From: Tatumella morbirosei
GTDB taxonomy: Bacteria > Pseudomonadota > Gammaproteobacteria > Enterobacterales > Enterobacteriaceae
Direction of reading: 5' to 3'
Length of the DNA stretch: 64,000 bases
Assembly: GCF_000757425.2 (NCBI RefSeq)
Contig: NZ_JPKR02000003.1
Span: 248,001-312,000 of the forward strand
The number at the start of each line of letters is the position of its first letter. The stretch's first letter is position 1. Made by a program: the position numbers and the translations under genes. Below are positions 54,181 through 62,211 of this stretch, piece by piece. The notes below the pieces were generated by a model. It had not been told where the DNA came from, did not search any database, and saw only the letters and a program-made list of their open reading frames with translations.

Positions 54181-55218
54181 ATGCAATTACCTACTGTTAA
54201 AGTTGCGTCTGTTCATGCCGCTCCCGTTTACATGAACGCCCGGGCCACACTTGAAAAAGCATTAACTCTGATAGCGGAAGCCAAAGCAAATGGTGCTGAA
54301 CTGGTGGTTTTTCCGGAATCATTTATCCCTGGATTTCCAGTGTGGGCTGCGCTTTGGGGACCAATTTATAACCATCAATGGTTTCGGATGATGGCAGAAA
54401 ATAGTTTGCTGATCGATGGCCCTGAAATTCAGGCGTTGTGCAGTGCGGCAGCCCGCCATGAGTTACTCGTGTGTGTCGGGTTTAGTGAGCGTAGCCCCGT
54501 TAGTGTCGGATGTTTATGGAACTCATCGGTGCTGATCGATCAGACCGGAAAAATCATTAACCATCACCGTAAACTGGTTCCTACTTTCTACGAGAAGATG
54601 GTGTGGTCATCTGGAGATGGTGCGGGACTCAACGTGTGTGATACACAAATAGGTAAGATAGGGGGGCTAATTTGTGGTGAGAACACCAACCCGTTGGCTC
54701 GTTATTCTTTGATGGCTCAGGGCGAACAAATTCACATATCGCAATGGCCTTCTGTCTGGCCAACAAGGAAGCCAACCGCAGGAGGAAATTTTGATAATCT
54801 GGCGGCTAACCGTATTCGTGCCGGCGCACATTCCTTTGAAGCTAAATGCTTTGGTATTATGAGTGCTTCATTAATGGACGAAGGAATGATAAGGATGCTG
54901 ACAGATTTCGACAGCACTGTTAATGAAATTCTGGAGAATACCCCCCAGGCGGTAACAATGTTTGTCGACCCGACAGGCACCCAAATCGGAGACATGTTAC
55001 AGCATGATGAAGGTATAGCTTATGCGACTTTTGAGCTGGCTCAAATCATTGAACTTAAACAACTGCATGATGTTGTTGGCTATTATAATCGGTTTGATGT
55101 ATTCAGCCTGAACGTTGACAGGCGACGTCTGGTTCCGGCAACCTTTACAGAACCCACGTCATTCGACAATAGTCATTCGGTCATTGTCAGTAATAGCATT
55201 GAAGAAAACGGAGTTTAA
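54181..55218 (+). CDS. Nitrilase
   Basis: 345 residues. The catalytic triad is complete: Glu46 (VVFPESFIPGFP), Lys131 (HHRKLVPTFYEKMVW) and Cys165 (GLICGENTNP). WPSVWP near 192 and the length place it with true aliphatic/aryl-aliphatic nitrilases rather than amidases; it hydrolyses a nitrile to acid and ammonia. Starts 17 bp after the symporter with AGGAAAA upstream. Substrate probably a plant-type or carboxylated nitrile taken up by the symporter, which is inference. Confidence 0.88.
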   Translation: MQLPTVKVASVHAAPVYMNARATLEKALTLIAEAKANGAELVVFPESFIPGFPVWAALWGPIYNHQWFRMMAENSLLIDGPEIQALCSAAARHELLVCVGFSERSPVSVGCLWNSSVLIDQTGKIINHHRKLVPTFYEKMVWSSGDGAGLNVCDTQIGKIGGLICGENTNPLARYSLMAQGEQIHISQWPSVWPTRKPTAGGNFDNLAANRIRAGAHSFEAKCFGIMSASLMDEGMIRMLTDFDSTVNEILENTPQAVTMFVDPTGTQIGDMLQHDEGIAYATFELAQIIELKQLHDVVGYYNRFDVFSLNVDRRRLVPATFTEPTSFDNSHSVIVSNSIEENGV

Positions 55219-55728
55219 CCTGTCTTTCTGCTAACTTGTTGTCTGATTAGTGGCTGCACAGTCGAAATGCAGTCACTATCACTGACTCTGGTAGCAGTTA
55301 GTCTTACTGCCATTATCGCCTTCCATTGAGACAAAGTTTTTCAACCCTCTCACCAGAAAACTGACCGGTTCATCGGGATGATTTAGATCCCGGCACAAAC
55401 GATATGTCACGTCGTGACCTGATGACGCCATAAAGGATAGGTAGCTTTAAATTTAAAGGGGAGGGGTAACGATAACTATGGCGCGTGTTTTATTCATATG
55501 ATTAACCTGCTAACGGATACAATACTGTAGTTAACTCAGAAAATTACAGTGTGATTTTCGCTTCAGAGAAAATCATTACAGACCTTATCTCATATCACTG
55601 GTACGATATAAGTCTCTTTGATGGCACCGTTTACGTACCTATTTTTGACTGAAATAAAGTGCTATAACAACTCTGGGTATTAGGTGACAAAAAAGGACAT
55701 AAAGTTTTTTTAATCAGGAGATTACAGT
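55219..55728. other. Boundary between the nitrilase operon and the cassette island
   Basis: About 510 bp. The last 73 bp (from 55656) are nearly identical to 61099-61173, so they belong to the cassette. A short open stretch without a start (VNSENYSVIFASEKIITDLI..., ending in TGA near 55651) could be the tail of a lost gene. The rest shows no recognisable feature. Confidence 0.45.
55656..55728 (+). repeat. Cassette 5' repeat, copy 1
   Basis: AAAGTGCTATAACAACTCTG, then GGTATTAGGTG and AAAAAAGGACATAA, then TAATCAGGAG before the start codon. The same blocks, in order and spacing, occur at 61099-61173. Identity continues into about 130 bp of the coding sequence, after which the two genes diverge. 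Confidence 0.85.
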
Positions 55729-56187
55729 ATGGATACTGTCGAGGAACTTAATAACACGTATTTTTATGCAGGTCGTTCAAACCTGACTGCCAGTCAGTTG
55801 CTGTTTATGATTTTCTGCGAAAACACAGCCAATCAGCTGGGTGTGCAGGATTTTGGGGCGATAGCGTCTATCGTGGCTGGTCTGAATATATTGCCTACAC
55901 GCACAAAACCACGCGATGCCATTGAGGGTACTTCATTAGCATCCCGAGGCTCTCGTAAAATCTTTGGTACGACTAAATTTCCCGGGGGAATTCGGTTGCC
56001 ATCGGTGATAGGTGGATATCCACCATCAACATTGAAAATAAAAATGGTGGCAAAAATTAGCGCGTTTACAGGTCGTGCTATACCTGTTGTTGGATGGATT
56101 ATTTTGGCTTCTGATGTGCAGCAGATTGCATATCGTACAGTCAGAGATTACAACCGCATTGCCAGGGGAAGTGACAAAATATGGTAA
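55729..56187 (+). CDS. Hydrophobic 152-residue cassette protein A, copy 1
   Basis: Unidentified family. Residues 1-45 (VEELNNTYFYAGRSNLTASQ, LLFMIFCENTA) are almost identical to the paralogue at 61174, the centre diverges, and the end (GRAIPVVGWIILASDVQQIA, YRTVRDYNRIARGSDKIW) is again conserved. Two hydrophobic stretches, near 39-52 and 119-133, suggest membrane association. AGGAG lies 8 bases before the ATG. The stop overlaps the DUF1493 start by 7 bp, a coupling kept in all three copies. Coupled pairs with conserved ends and variable middles suggest a toxin/immunity-like cassette, but no toxin motif is recognised. Confidence 0.75.
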   Translation: MDTVEELNNTYFYAGRSNLTASQLLFMIFCENTANQLGVQDFGAIASIVAGLNILPTRTKPRDAIEGTSLASRGSRKIFGTTKFPGGIRLPSVIGGYPPSTLKIKMVAKISAFTGRAIPVVGWIILASDVQQIAYRTVRDYNRIARGSDKIW

Positions 56188-56513
56188 TTAATACTCTTGA
56201 ACAGAGAATTTATGAACTGGTGAGAAGTCATGATGGCATTTATCTTTTTAAGAAAAAAAACCTGACACCGACAACGGATTTGGATTCAGATCTACGGCTG
56301 GAAGATGATGAAGCACTGGCGCTGATGGATGAATTTTTCATGACGTTTAAGGTAGACAGAGGAAACTTCTCCATATCAACATACTATCCGCCAGAACCAG
56401 CGCTCAGGGATCTGCTCAATCCGTTCTGTAAAAGCAATATTCCTCAGGTACCAGATTTTACTATCGGTATGCTTATTGAATCTGCCATCGCTGGCCGCTG
56501 GTTGTATGACTGA
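56181..56513 (+). CDS. DUF1493 protein, copy 1
   Basis: 110 residues. Its central part (TDLDSDLRLEDDEALALMDEFF) resembles acyl-carrier-protein helix I-II, but the phosphopantetheine Ser of the usual DSL is replaced (LEDDEA). It ends FTIGMLIESAIAGRWLYD, the shared C-terminus of the three DUF1493 copies. Translationally coupled to cassette protein A. A 10-15 residue insertion (PEPALRDLLNPFCKSN) distinguishes this copy. DUF1493 has no settled function; a partner or immunity role is inference. Confidence 0.78.
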   Translation: MVINTLEQRIYELVRSHDGIYLFKKKNLTPTTDLDSDLRLEDDEALALMDEFFMTFKVDRGNFSISTYYPPEPALRDLLNPFCKSNIPQVPDFTIGMLIESAIAGRWLYD

Positions 56514-56570
56514 TAAACACCGGGCGCTGATTTTGGCTCTCCGGCTTGTCAAGGCTAAGTTCATATGTCC
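56491..56570 (+). repeat. Cassette 3' repeat, copy 1
   Basis: Starts CTGGCCGCTGGTTGTATGAC (end of DUF1493), then GCTGATTTTGGCTCTCCGG and CTTGTCAAGGCTAAGTTCAT with ATGTCC. Related copies lie at 57004-57088, 61896-61950 and 63324-63385. Confidence 0.75.
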
Positions 56571-56610
56571 GGGGCAGGGCAAAGTATAAATGTCCTCTAA
56601 TACTCTGTAG

Positions 56611-56730
56611 TTTGCAGGAGTGATACCTGTATTAGGCTGGGTTATTCTGGCTGCTGATATTTCAGAGATCGCTTATCGTACTGTCAGGGATTACAACCGT
56701 ATAGCAAGAGGAAACGATAAAATATGGTAG
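56611..56730 (+). pseudogene. Truncated cassette protein A (C-terminal 39 residues)
   Basis: The frame reads FAGVIPVLGWVILAADISEI, then AYRTVRDYNRIARGNDKIW and TAG, matching the last part of the proteins at 55729 and 61174. Everything before FAG is gone; upstream is the 3' repeat of the preceding cassette. It shows that an A gene was deleted while its DUF1493 partner, whose start still overlaps the remnant's stop, was kept. Confidence 0.85.
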
Positions 56731-57026
56731 ATGTAGATGCTGTCGAAAAGCGAGTTTACGAATTAGTCCAGCCCTGGAATGGCCGTTCGTGGCTGACATT
56801 TAAAATGCCTCATTTAAATCGTGACACCTCGCTGAACCATACAATGAACATGGACGAAGAAGAAGCTCAGGATTTGCTTGATGAGATTTTTACTGAGTTC
56901 AAGCTCAGGCATACCGATCTCAATTTCAGTATCTATTTTCCTGTGAAAAACCGCAAAGATGCAAAACCTCTAACCATCAATATGCTCATTGAATCTGCCA
57001 TCGCTGGCCGCTGGTTGTTTGACTGA
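56724..57026 (+). CDS. DUF1493 protein, copy 2 (orphaned)
   Basis: 100 residues, intact: VEKRVYELVQPWNGRSWLTF, then TSLNHTMNMDEEEAQDLLDE (acyl-carrier-like helix without the Ser), ending PLTINMLIESAIAGRWLFD. Its partner gene survives only as the 39-residue remnant just upstream. Retention of the second gene of a pair after loss of the first is the pattern of immunity genes kept for protection; alternatively it is neutral debris. Confidence 0.78.
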   Translation: MVDVDAVEKRVYELVQPWNGRSWLTFKMPHLNRDTSLNHTMNMDEEEAQDLLDEIFTEFKLRHTDLNFSIYFPVKNRKDAKPLTINMLIESAIAGRWLFD

Positions 57027-57088
57027 CACACACCGGAGGGCTGATTTTGGCTCTTCGTCAAAATTGTCAAAGCTAAGTTCAAATGTCC
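57004..57088 (+). repeat. Cassette 3' repeat, copy 2
   Basis: CTGGCCGCTGGTTGTTTGAC, then GAGGGCTGATTTTGGCTCTT and ATTGTCAAAGCTAAGTTCAA with ATGTCC; matches copies 1, 3 and 4 with scattered changes. Confidence 0.72.
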
Positions 57089-57151
57089 TTCTGTCAGCAA
57101 GGCAGCTCATTGCTTCCATATTGGCAGCCATAAGCCCGTTAGTGGTTTCCT

Positions 57152-57837
57152 TTAACAGTACAGGACGGTCACTAACCAGCTTTTGCTTTGTTCATAGTAA
57201 CCTGACAGGCGAGCAGCCAACTTATCACCGAGGGGAATGTTTAAATCGCCATAGGGATTGATAGTGGAATCGCTTCCGGTGCGCACGACGAGCATGCCTT
57301 TCATATCGGGGTTAGGTTGTTTAGATACCACGTTAATCAGGCTACCCAACGGTGCACCGATACCACCACCATACAATGCTGTAGTCCGGCCTTTCAAAAT
57401 CTCAACACGTTCCGCACCAATAATACTATCGGGACCAATAGCCGCAGCGGTGCCACCAAATGCAGGGATACCATCGAGGTAGATTTCAGCAGAAAATCCA
57501 CGTACCCACGGCTGAGCAAAAAGGACTTCGTCAGAATGTGTGGGCCTGACACCTGAAACGTTTTCCAGTACATCAATGTATGACTGGCTTGCTCATCCAT
57601 CATTTTCCGGTTAATGACCTGAACTGACTGAGGGTTTTCAGTGATGGGAGTACTGGTTTTCGTAGCAGAAACACTCTCAGTTTCACCATAAGCACCTGGA
57701 GTGGCCACTACGGTGAGTGTCTGTTGTGAGTCATCGTTACTACTTTGTGTTGATTCACCAGCCAGGGCAGAACCGGTTAGCAGGCTGCTGATGGTGATTG
57801 CGAGTTGGCAACGCTTTAAAAATTCGTAGCCAGACAT
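57152..57837 (-). pseudogene. TonB-dependent siderophore receptor, frameshifted and truncated
   Basis: The first 76 or so codons encode a signal and the start of a plug domain (TLTVVATPG, ATKTSTPITENPQSVQVINR, MMDEQAS). The frame then breaks near 57585, apparently by loss of one base; the plug continues in another frame as DVLENVSGVRPTHSDE, WVRGFSAEIYLDGIPAFGG, VEILKGRTTALYGGGIGAPL and GSLINVVSKQPNPD. It stops after about 220 residues, without the beta barrel. The sequence is of the ferrichrome/catecholate siderophore receptor type (FhuA/FoxA-like plug). Non-functional. Confidence 0.85.
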
Positions 57838-57898
57838 ATTCTATTTCCTTATAACCCAGGAACATTCAACCGGCCCGATCGCTCAGGCCGGGAACTTA

Positions 57899-59959
57899 TC
57901 AGAACGTCACGTTGACCTTCGCCCACCAGGTTCTGCCAGGTTCATTAACAACTGTATTGGCGGAATATCCAAAACTGCTGTTTCCAGCGAGATTAAGATG
58001 TTCGCTGTAGGCGGTATCAAAAAGGTTGTCCACACCGGCACTCACTTTTAGTTGTTTAGTCATCTGATAAGCCATGTTGGCGGAGAAGATGGCAAAGCCC
58101 TTGCTACTGCCAAAGTCTTTACCGACAACATTGCCTTCATTTTCAGCCAGGCGATGTTGTGCGCTGACCAGTCTGAGGAGGCCACCACTGCTCCAGTTAC
58201 CTGATTCCCAGTTCAGCCCAAGACGAGCTTCGAGAGGAGGTATTTGCGGCAGGGGTTGGTGATTTGTGGTGTTCTGAGCCCATGAATAAGCAAGACTTGC
58301 ATCAGTTTTCCAATGGTCACTAAGTTGAAAACTATACCCGGCTTCACCGCCCATTATCGTGGCATCCACATTATCGGCTTGGCTGATACTGATATCTGAA
58401 GGGTTGTAACGAAAGAGGATAAAATCGTTCACCCGGCCCAGATACGCAGAGACCCAGCCGGTAAAACGTTTATTGTTGTACTGTGCCCCAATATCCAGTT
58501 GAGTGGTTTTCTCCGTTTTAACGTTATCAAAGGCACTGCCACCGCCCGGGCCATAAGTGGGTGAAAACAGCTCCCAGTAATCCGGGAAACGTTCTGTGTA
58601 ACCAACACCTGCATACAACATAAGCGGTAAATCACTCAGCGTGTGTTCGAACCGAATAAATCCTGCAGGCAGTGTGTCGCTACGGCTGCCTGCTCCGGTA
58701 CTGGTATAATTGTCAACCAGAGTGCGATCCAGCCTCGCGCCACCAATGACCTTGCTTTTATCGCTGGCATACCAGGTCAGCTCAGTGAACAGGCCATAGT
58801 CATGAAAACGGGCATCTTTCACCCATTCCCTGTCATCTTTACTACGGTGGGTATTAAGCTGCGTATCGACACCACTCTGTAACTGGTAATCCTGCCACAA
58901 CCAGGTTCCCATCATCCGACCACCTACCGTGCGGCGATCGAGCTGCATTGCCATCGGGGTGTCCATGTCCATGGAACTCCCTGACATATCCATTGATGAA
59001 CTCATATCCATGCTACCTGATGCGGTACCCGGCGAACGCAGGCTGTAATTATCCATAATATGATTGGCATAGTTGTAGTAGGCGCTGGCTTCGAATTTGT
59101 CGAACACATCACCAATATTAGACTTTTCAAATCGCATACCAAGACTTTCGCGTTTGAACTGCGATCCGTCCATACTCCGCCCAGCGTAGCGTGCCTCTCC
59201 ATTGCCTTTTCCCGCAGTTATTTCCAACAGCGTGTCCTTGTCCGGAGTCCAGCCCACGGCAACATCGTTATTCCACTTATTCCATTTCGACGGAACGCGA
59301 TCACCATTACCGTCTTTATAATCGCTGGACCGGGACTTATTACCTGTGAAACGAATATAACCGTCCTCACTGCCCAGGCTGAGATCGGCATTTTCATCAA
59401 AGCGGTTGTTTGAAGCCGCCAGAATGCTTGCATTCCCTTTGATACCTGGCTCCTCAAACCGGGGAGGTTCCCGGTCAAAACGTAATGTGCCTGCAGAGTT
59501 ACCGGGCCCCCATAACACAGTTTCCGGTCCTTTCACTAAAGTGAGTACGTCAAAATTTTCAGGTGAAATATACGAGGTGGGAGCATCCATTCGAGCCGGG
59601 CAGGCACCCAGCATCTCACTGTTGTTGGTCAGAATACGAAGGCGTGAACCAAACATGCCACGGAATACCGGATCGCCGTTAGTACCACCATTACGAATCT
59701 GCGAGAACCCGGGGATGGTCTTAAGGTAGTCAGAACCATCACTGGCTGGCACAGGTTGACGTGGCGTTTTGAGGTTAGTGAATATGGTTAGCGGTGATAC
59801 TACAGGTGCGGTAACCGTCATTACGGGTTCTGACCCCTGCGTATTTTCCTGAACTTTATGTGGGGCAGATACTTCATCTGCCGATACTAATGCGGGTAAA
59901 GCACAGCCCAAAAAACCTGTCAGACTTATAGCCTGGAGAGGAAAGTATTTTATAGACAT
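57899..59959 (-). CDS. TonB-dependent copper receptor (OprC/NosA-like)
   Basis: 686 residues. Signal (ALPALVSADE), plug with DYLKTIPGFSQIRNGGTNGD, FRGMFGSRLRILTNN and the motif GACPARMDAPTSYI near 121, which is the hallmark of copper receptors, then a 22-strand-type barrel ending in an aromatic-rich KVNVTF. An extracellular loop near 320-345 is Met/Asp-rich (SMDMSSSMDMSGSSMDMD), suited to copper binding. Neighbour of a Met/His-rich DUF2946 gene. Predicted to take up copper or a copper complex; energised by TonB. No TonB box could be assigned with certainty. Confidence 0.9.
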   Translation of the reverse strand: MSIKYFPLQAISLTGFLGCALPALVSADEVSAPHKVQENTQGSEPVMTVTAPVVSPLTIFTNLKTPRQPVPASDGSDYLKTIPGFSQIRNGGTNGDPVFRGMFGSRLRILTNNSEMLGACPARMDAPTSYISPENFDVLTLVKGPETVLWGPGNSAGTLRFDREPPRFEEPGIKGNASILAASNNRFDENADLSLGSEDGYIRFTGNKSRSSDYKDGNGDRVPSKWNKWNNDVAVGWTPDKDTLLEITAGKGNGEARYAGRSMDGSQFKRESLGMRFEKSNIGDVFDKFEASAYYNYANHIMDNYSLRSPGTASGSMDMSSSMDMSGSSMDMDTPMAMQLDRRTVGGRMMGTWLWQDYQLQSGVDTQLNTHRSKDDREWVKDARFHDYGLFTELTWYASDKSKVIGGARLDRTLVDNYTSTGAGSRSDTLPAGFIRFEHTLSDLPLMLYAGVGYTERFPDYWELFSPTYGPGGGSAFDNVKTEKTTQLDIGAQYNNKRFTGWVSAYLGRVNDFILFRYNPSDISISQADNVDATIMGGEAGYSFQLSDHWKTDASLAYSWAQNTTNHQPLPQIPPLEARLGLNWESGNWSSGGLLRLVSAQHRLAENEGNVVGKDFGSSKGFAIFSANMAYQMTKQLKVSAGVDNLFDTAYSEHLNLAGNSSFGYSANTVVNEPGRTWWAKVNVTF

Positions 59960-60138
59960 AAATTGTCCTGAATTAAATATAATAAGCCTATCCTCCGCGT
60001 ATAGCAGAAGATAAAAAGGCTCTCACAGCTATTACTGCCTGTATTTTAAACCGGAGTATTTCACAGTTTATTTAGGGCAATAAAAGTCCTGCGCTGAACG
60101 CATTATAATTACGGAATTATTGTTGCTAAACGCTGATA

Positions 60139-60666
60139 TTAAATAACAGTGGATGAGCAAAGAAAAAAGCAGCGGGGTGGTGCACGGGGCTGGGCAATAC
60201 CCGGGAAAAACAGGATGAAAAATCGGATAACAAGAGGAGGAGGCGGTGCCAGTGAAACCTTAAACGTGAGCCAGACAATCGCAACGAATACCCACAGCAT
60301 AAGGGGAAGGTGGATCAGCATGACACAATAACCGCAAGCCATATCATCCATCATGCCACCATCATGCATCATCATAGGCAGACCAGACGTAGTGTCTGAA
60401 GACTGTGACGATATGTGGGGTGTGTCTGCATCCGTGTGCATGCCATGCATGTCCATGTCGTCCATCACAGAATCATCGCTCATTGCCATCATGTGCATCT
60501 GATGTGAGTTTTCGGACGATGTGTGTTCTGCCTGTTCTTCTCGATTATCAATTCTACGATATTCCAGACTCTTCGATATAACCGGTGCAATAAACAGCAA
60601 CAAAATCGCAAAAATAGCGAGCACTGCTGGTAGCTTATTTCGGGAAAATCGGATAAGTGAGAACAA
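60139..60666 (-). CDS. DUF2946 Met/His-rich membrane protein
   Basis: 175 residues. N-terminal membrane helix (VLAIFAILLLFIAPVIS), then a Met/His/Asp-rich stretch (HQMHMMAMSDDSVMDDMDMH, GLPMMMHDGGMMDDM), a CGYCVMLIHLP motif near 120, a second helix and a proline-rich end. DUF2946 proteins often sit beside copper receptor genes, as here (180 bp upstream of the TonB receptor, same strand). The motifs suggest periplasmic copper handling; activity unproven. Confidence 0.82.
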   Translation of the reverse strand: MFSLIRFSRNKLPAVLAIFAILLLFIAPVISKSLEYRRIDNREEQAEHTSSENSHQMHMMAMSDDSVMDDMDMHGMHTDADTPHISSQSSDTTSGLPMMMHDGGMMDDMACGYCVMLIHLPLMLWVFVAIVWLTFKVSLAPPPPLVIRFFILFFPGIAQPRAPPRCFFLCSSTVI

Positions 60667-60803
60667 ATCTGAACATCCAGAACAGGTTAATCGAAGGACG
60701 TATTATAAATAAATTGAAATTAATTGTAATCAGATTTTTAAATTCGGACTAGAGAAATAAAACAATTGCCCACTAAATTAACAAATACTGACCTTTACAG
60801 TAT

Positions 60804-60914
60804 TTGGTGGATGCTTTTAACCGTGAGGGAATGTTCATAGAAGTTGACCTGAATATTCCGGCTGAGCGAGTTATCAACGACTTGCTGCCAGCTCTGCATC
60901 CGGACATAAGATAG
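60804..60914 (+). pseudogene. IS3-family transposase (OrfB) remnant
   Basis: The frame reads LVDAFNREGMFIEVDLNIPA, then ERVINDL, the integrase-core segment of IS3-group transposases (compare VDDFNREGLxIEVDxSLPAERV). It departs from the family after ERVIND and stops at TAG (60912-60914). Only about 25 residues remain, with no terminal repeats. Confidence 0.7.
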
Positions 60915-61098
60915 CAGGGGGCTTTAATACTTCGGCGTTGGGTAGGGCATTGTCGACGGCGGGCGGCTTTTGGCCTTCGCTTTGCGTACGGTACAGAGTA
61001 ACTCCCGCTCCAGGATGATTTCGACGTTCCGAATTCTTACCGGTCACGCCAGATTCTGCCATCCTTACCTATGGTACAAATAATGAACGATTCCTAAA

Positions 61099-61173
61099 AA
61101 AGTGTTATAACAACTCTGGGTATTAGGTGCTCAAAAAAGGACATAACTCTGTTTCTAATCAGGAGATGACAGT
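61099..61173 (+). repeat. Cassette 5' repeat, copy 2
   Basis: AAAGTGTTATAACAACTCTG, GGTATTAGGTG, AAAAAAGGACATAA and TAATCAGGAG, as at 55656-55728. It includes the ribosome site of the second cassette. Confidence 0.85.
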
Positions 61174-61632
61174 ATGGATACAGTCGAGGAACTTAATAAC
61201 ACGTATTTTTATGCAGGTCGTTCAAACCTGACTGCCAGTCAGTTGCTGTTTATGATTTTCTGCGAAAACACAGCCATTCAGCTGGGCGTGCAGGATTTTG
61301 GGGCGATTGTTTCTATCGTGGCTGGGTTGAATGTTTTGCCAGTAAGTGGAAAACTTGCTGGAGCAATACCTGATACATCTATTGCCTCAAAAGGGGCGCG
61401 TAGATTTTTTGGCAATGCTCGTTTCCCCAGACCTATCAGGCTTCCTTCCGTCATAGGTGGTTATCCACCGTCAATACTTAGAATCAAAATGGTAAACAGA
61501 ATTGGCACTTTCGCTGGGAGAGCTGTTCCTGTAATAGGCTGGGTTATTCTGGCGTCAGATGTTTCACAAATCTCTTACAGAACGGTAAGAGATTACAACC
61601 GTATTGCCAGGGGAAGTGACAAAATATGGTAG
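61174..61632 (+). CDS. Hydrophobic 152-residue cassette protein A, copy 2
   Basis: Same length and layout as the protein at 55729. Conserved start (VEELNNTYFYAGRSNLTASQ) and end (GRAVPVIGWVILASDVSQIS, YRTVRDYNRIARGSDKIW) frame a variable middle (PVSGKLAGAIPDTSIASKGA against PTRTKPRDAIEGTSLASRGS). DNA identity is near complete for the first 130 bp and then falls, indicating gene conversion or recombination at the 5' end. The stop overlaps the DUF1493 start by 7 bp. Confidence 0.75.
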   Translation: MDTVEELNNTYFYAGRSNLTASQLLFMIFCENTAIQLGVQDFGAIVSIVAGLNVLPVSGKLAGAIPDTSIASKGARRFFGNARFPRPIRLPSVIGGYPPSILRIKMVNRIGTFAGRAVPVIGWVILASDVSQISYRTVRDYNRIARGSDKIW

Positions 61633-61919
61633 ATGCTACTGAAAAGCGAATTTATGAGCTTATTGAGCCATGGAATGGCATTACATGGTCAGCCTTGAGG
61701 GTAAAACCTTTAACCGGCGAAACATCATTGAATCATTCGATGAATATGGATCCCATGGAAGCAGCGGAGCTGTTGCTGGAAATATTTGAGATATTCAATC
61801 TTAACTTTGAAGACTTAAGCTTCCAGTCTTATTTCTCGAAACACCGTAAAGACGAAAAACCGTTAACCATCAACATGATTATCGAATCAGCTAAAGCTGG
61901 CCGCTGGTTGTATGACTGA
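61626..61919 (+). CDS. DUF1493 protein, copy 3
   Basis: 97 residues: EKRIYELIEPWNGITWSALR, TSLNHSMNMDPMEAAELLLE (acyl-carrier-like, modified around the Ser position), ending PLTINMIIESAKAGRWLYD. Closest to copy 2. Partner of cassette protein A copy 2. Confidence 0.78.
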   Translation: MVDATEKRIYELIEPWNGITWSALRVKPLTGETSLNHSMNMDPMEAAELLLEIFEIFNLNFEDLSFQSYFSKHRKDEKPLTINMIIESAKAGRWLYD

Positions 61920-61950
61920 CACACACCTGAGGGCTGATTTTGGCTCTCCG
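61896..61950 (+). repeat. Cassette 3' repeat, copy 3
   Basis: GCTGGCCGCTGGTTGTATGA, then GAGGGCTGATTTTGGCTCTC with CG; after this it differs. In this copy a TTG start inside the repeat opens a 30-codon frame (ALRYIIDGNKEIVFDSRVSG) ending at 62033, perhaps the remnant of a further cassette gene. Confidence 0.65.
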
Positions 61951-62211
61951 CTACATTATTGATGGTAATAAAGAAATTGTGTTTGATTCGCGTGTGTCAG
62001 GTACAGATTTACCAACGATAAAGGGCGAGTGATGGGGTGATGAAGTCAGGCTGTTCATTTACTGCATTTGATTCTGGTTTGTCTGGAGAAACGGGTAACG
62101 TAGAATCATCGTCGATAGTAGCCAGTTGACGGTCAGTGTTAATGGTGATGTAGTGCTGAAAAAAGTGTTATATGATCCCTGCACATCTGATTGACCAGAA
62201 GGAATCTTTTT

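Larger units (their letters stand above)
60667..61173. other. Scarred region with transposase remnant and cassette 5' repeat
   Basis: About 507 bp. It contains an IS3-type transposase fragment (60804-60914), then GC-richer sequence of unknown origin to about 61080 that has no convincing gene, and the second copy of the cassette 5' repeat (61099-61173). Confidence 0.5.

Noticed and set aside
60874-61062. 62-codon minus-strand frame in the scarred region
   Set aside because: No ribosome site, overlaps the transposase remnant and no recognisable family.
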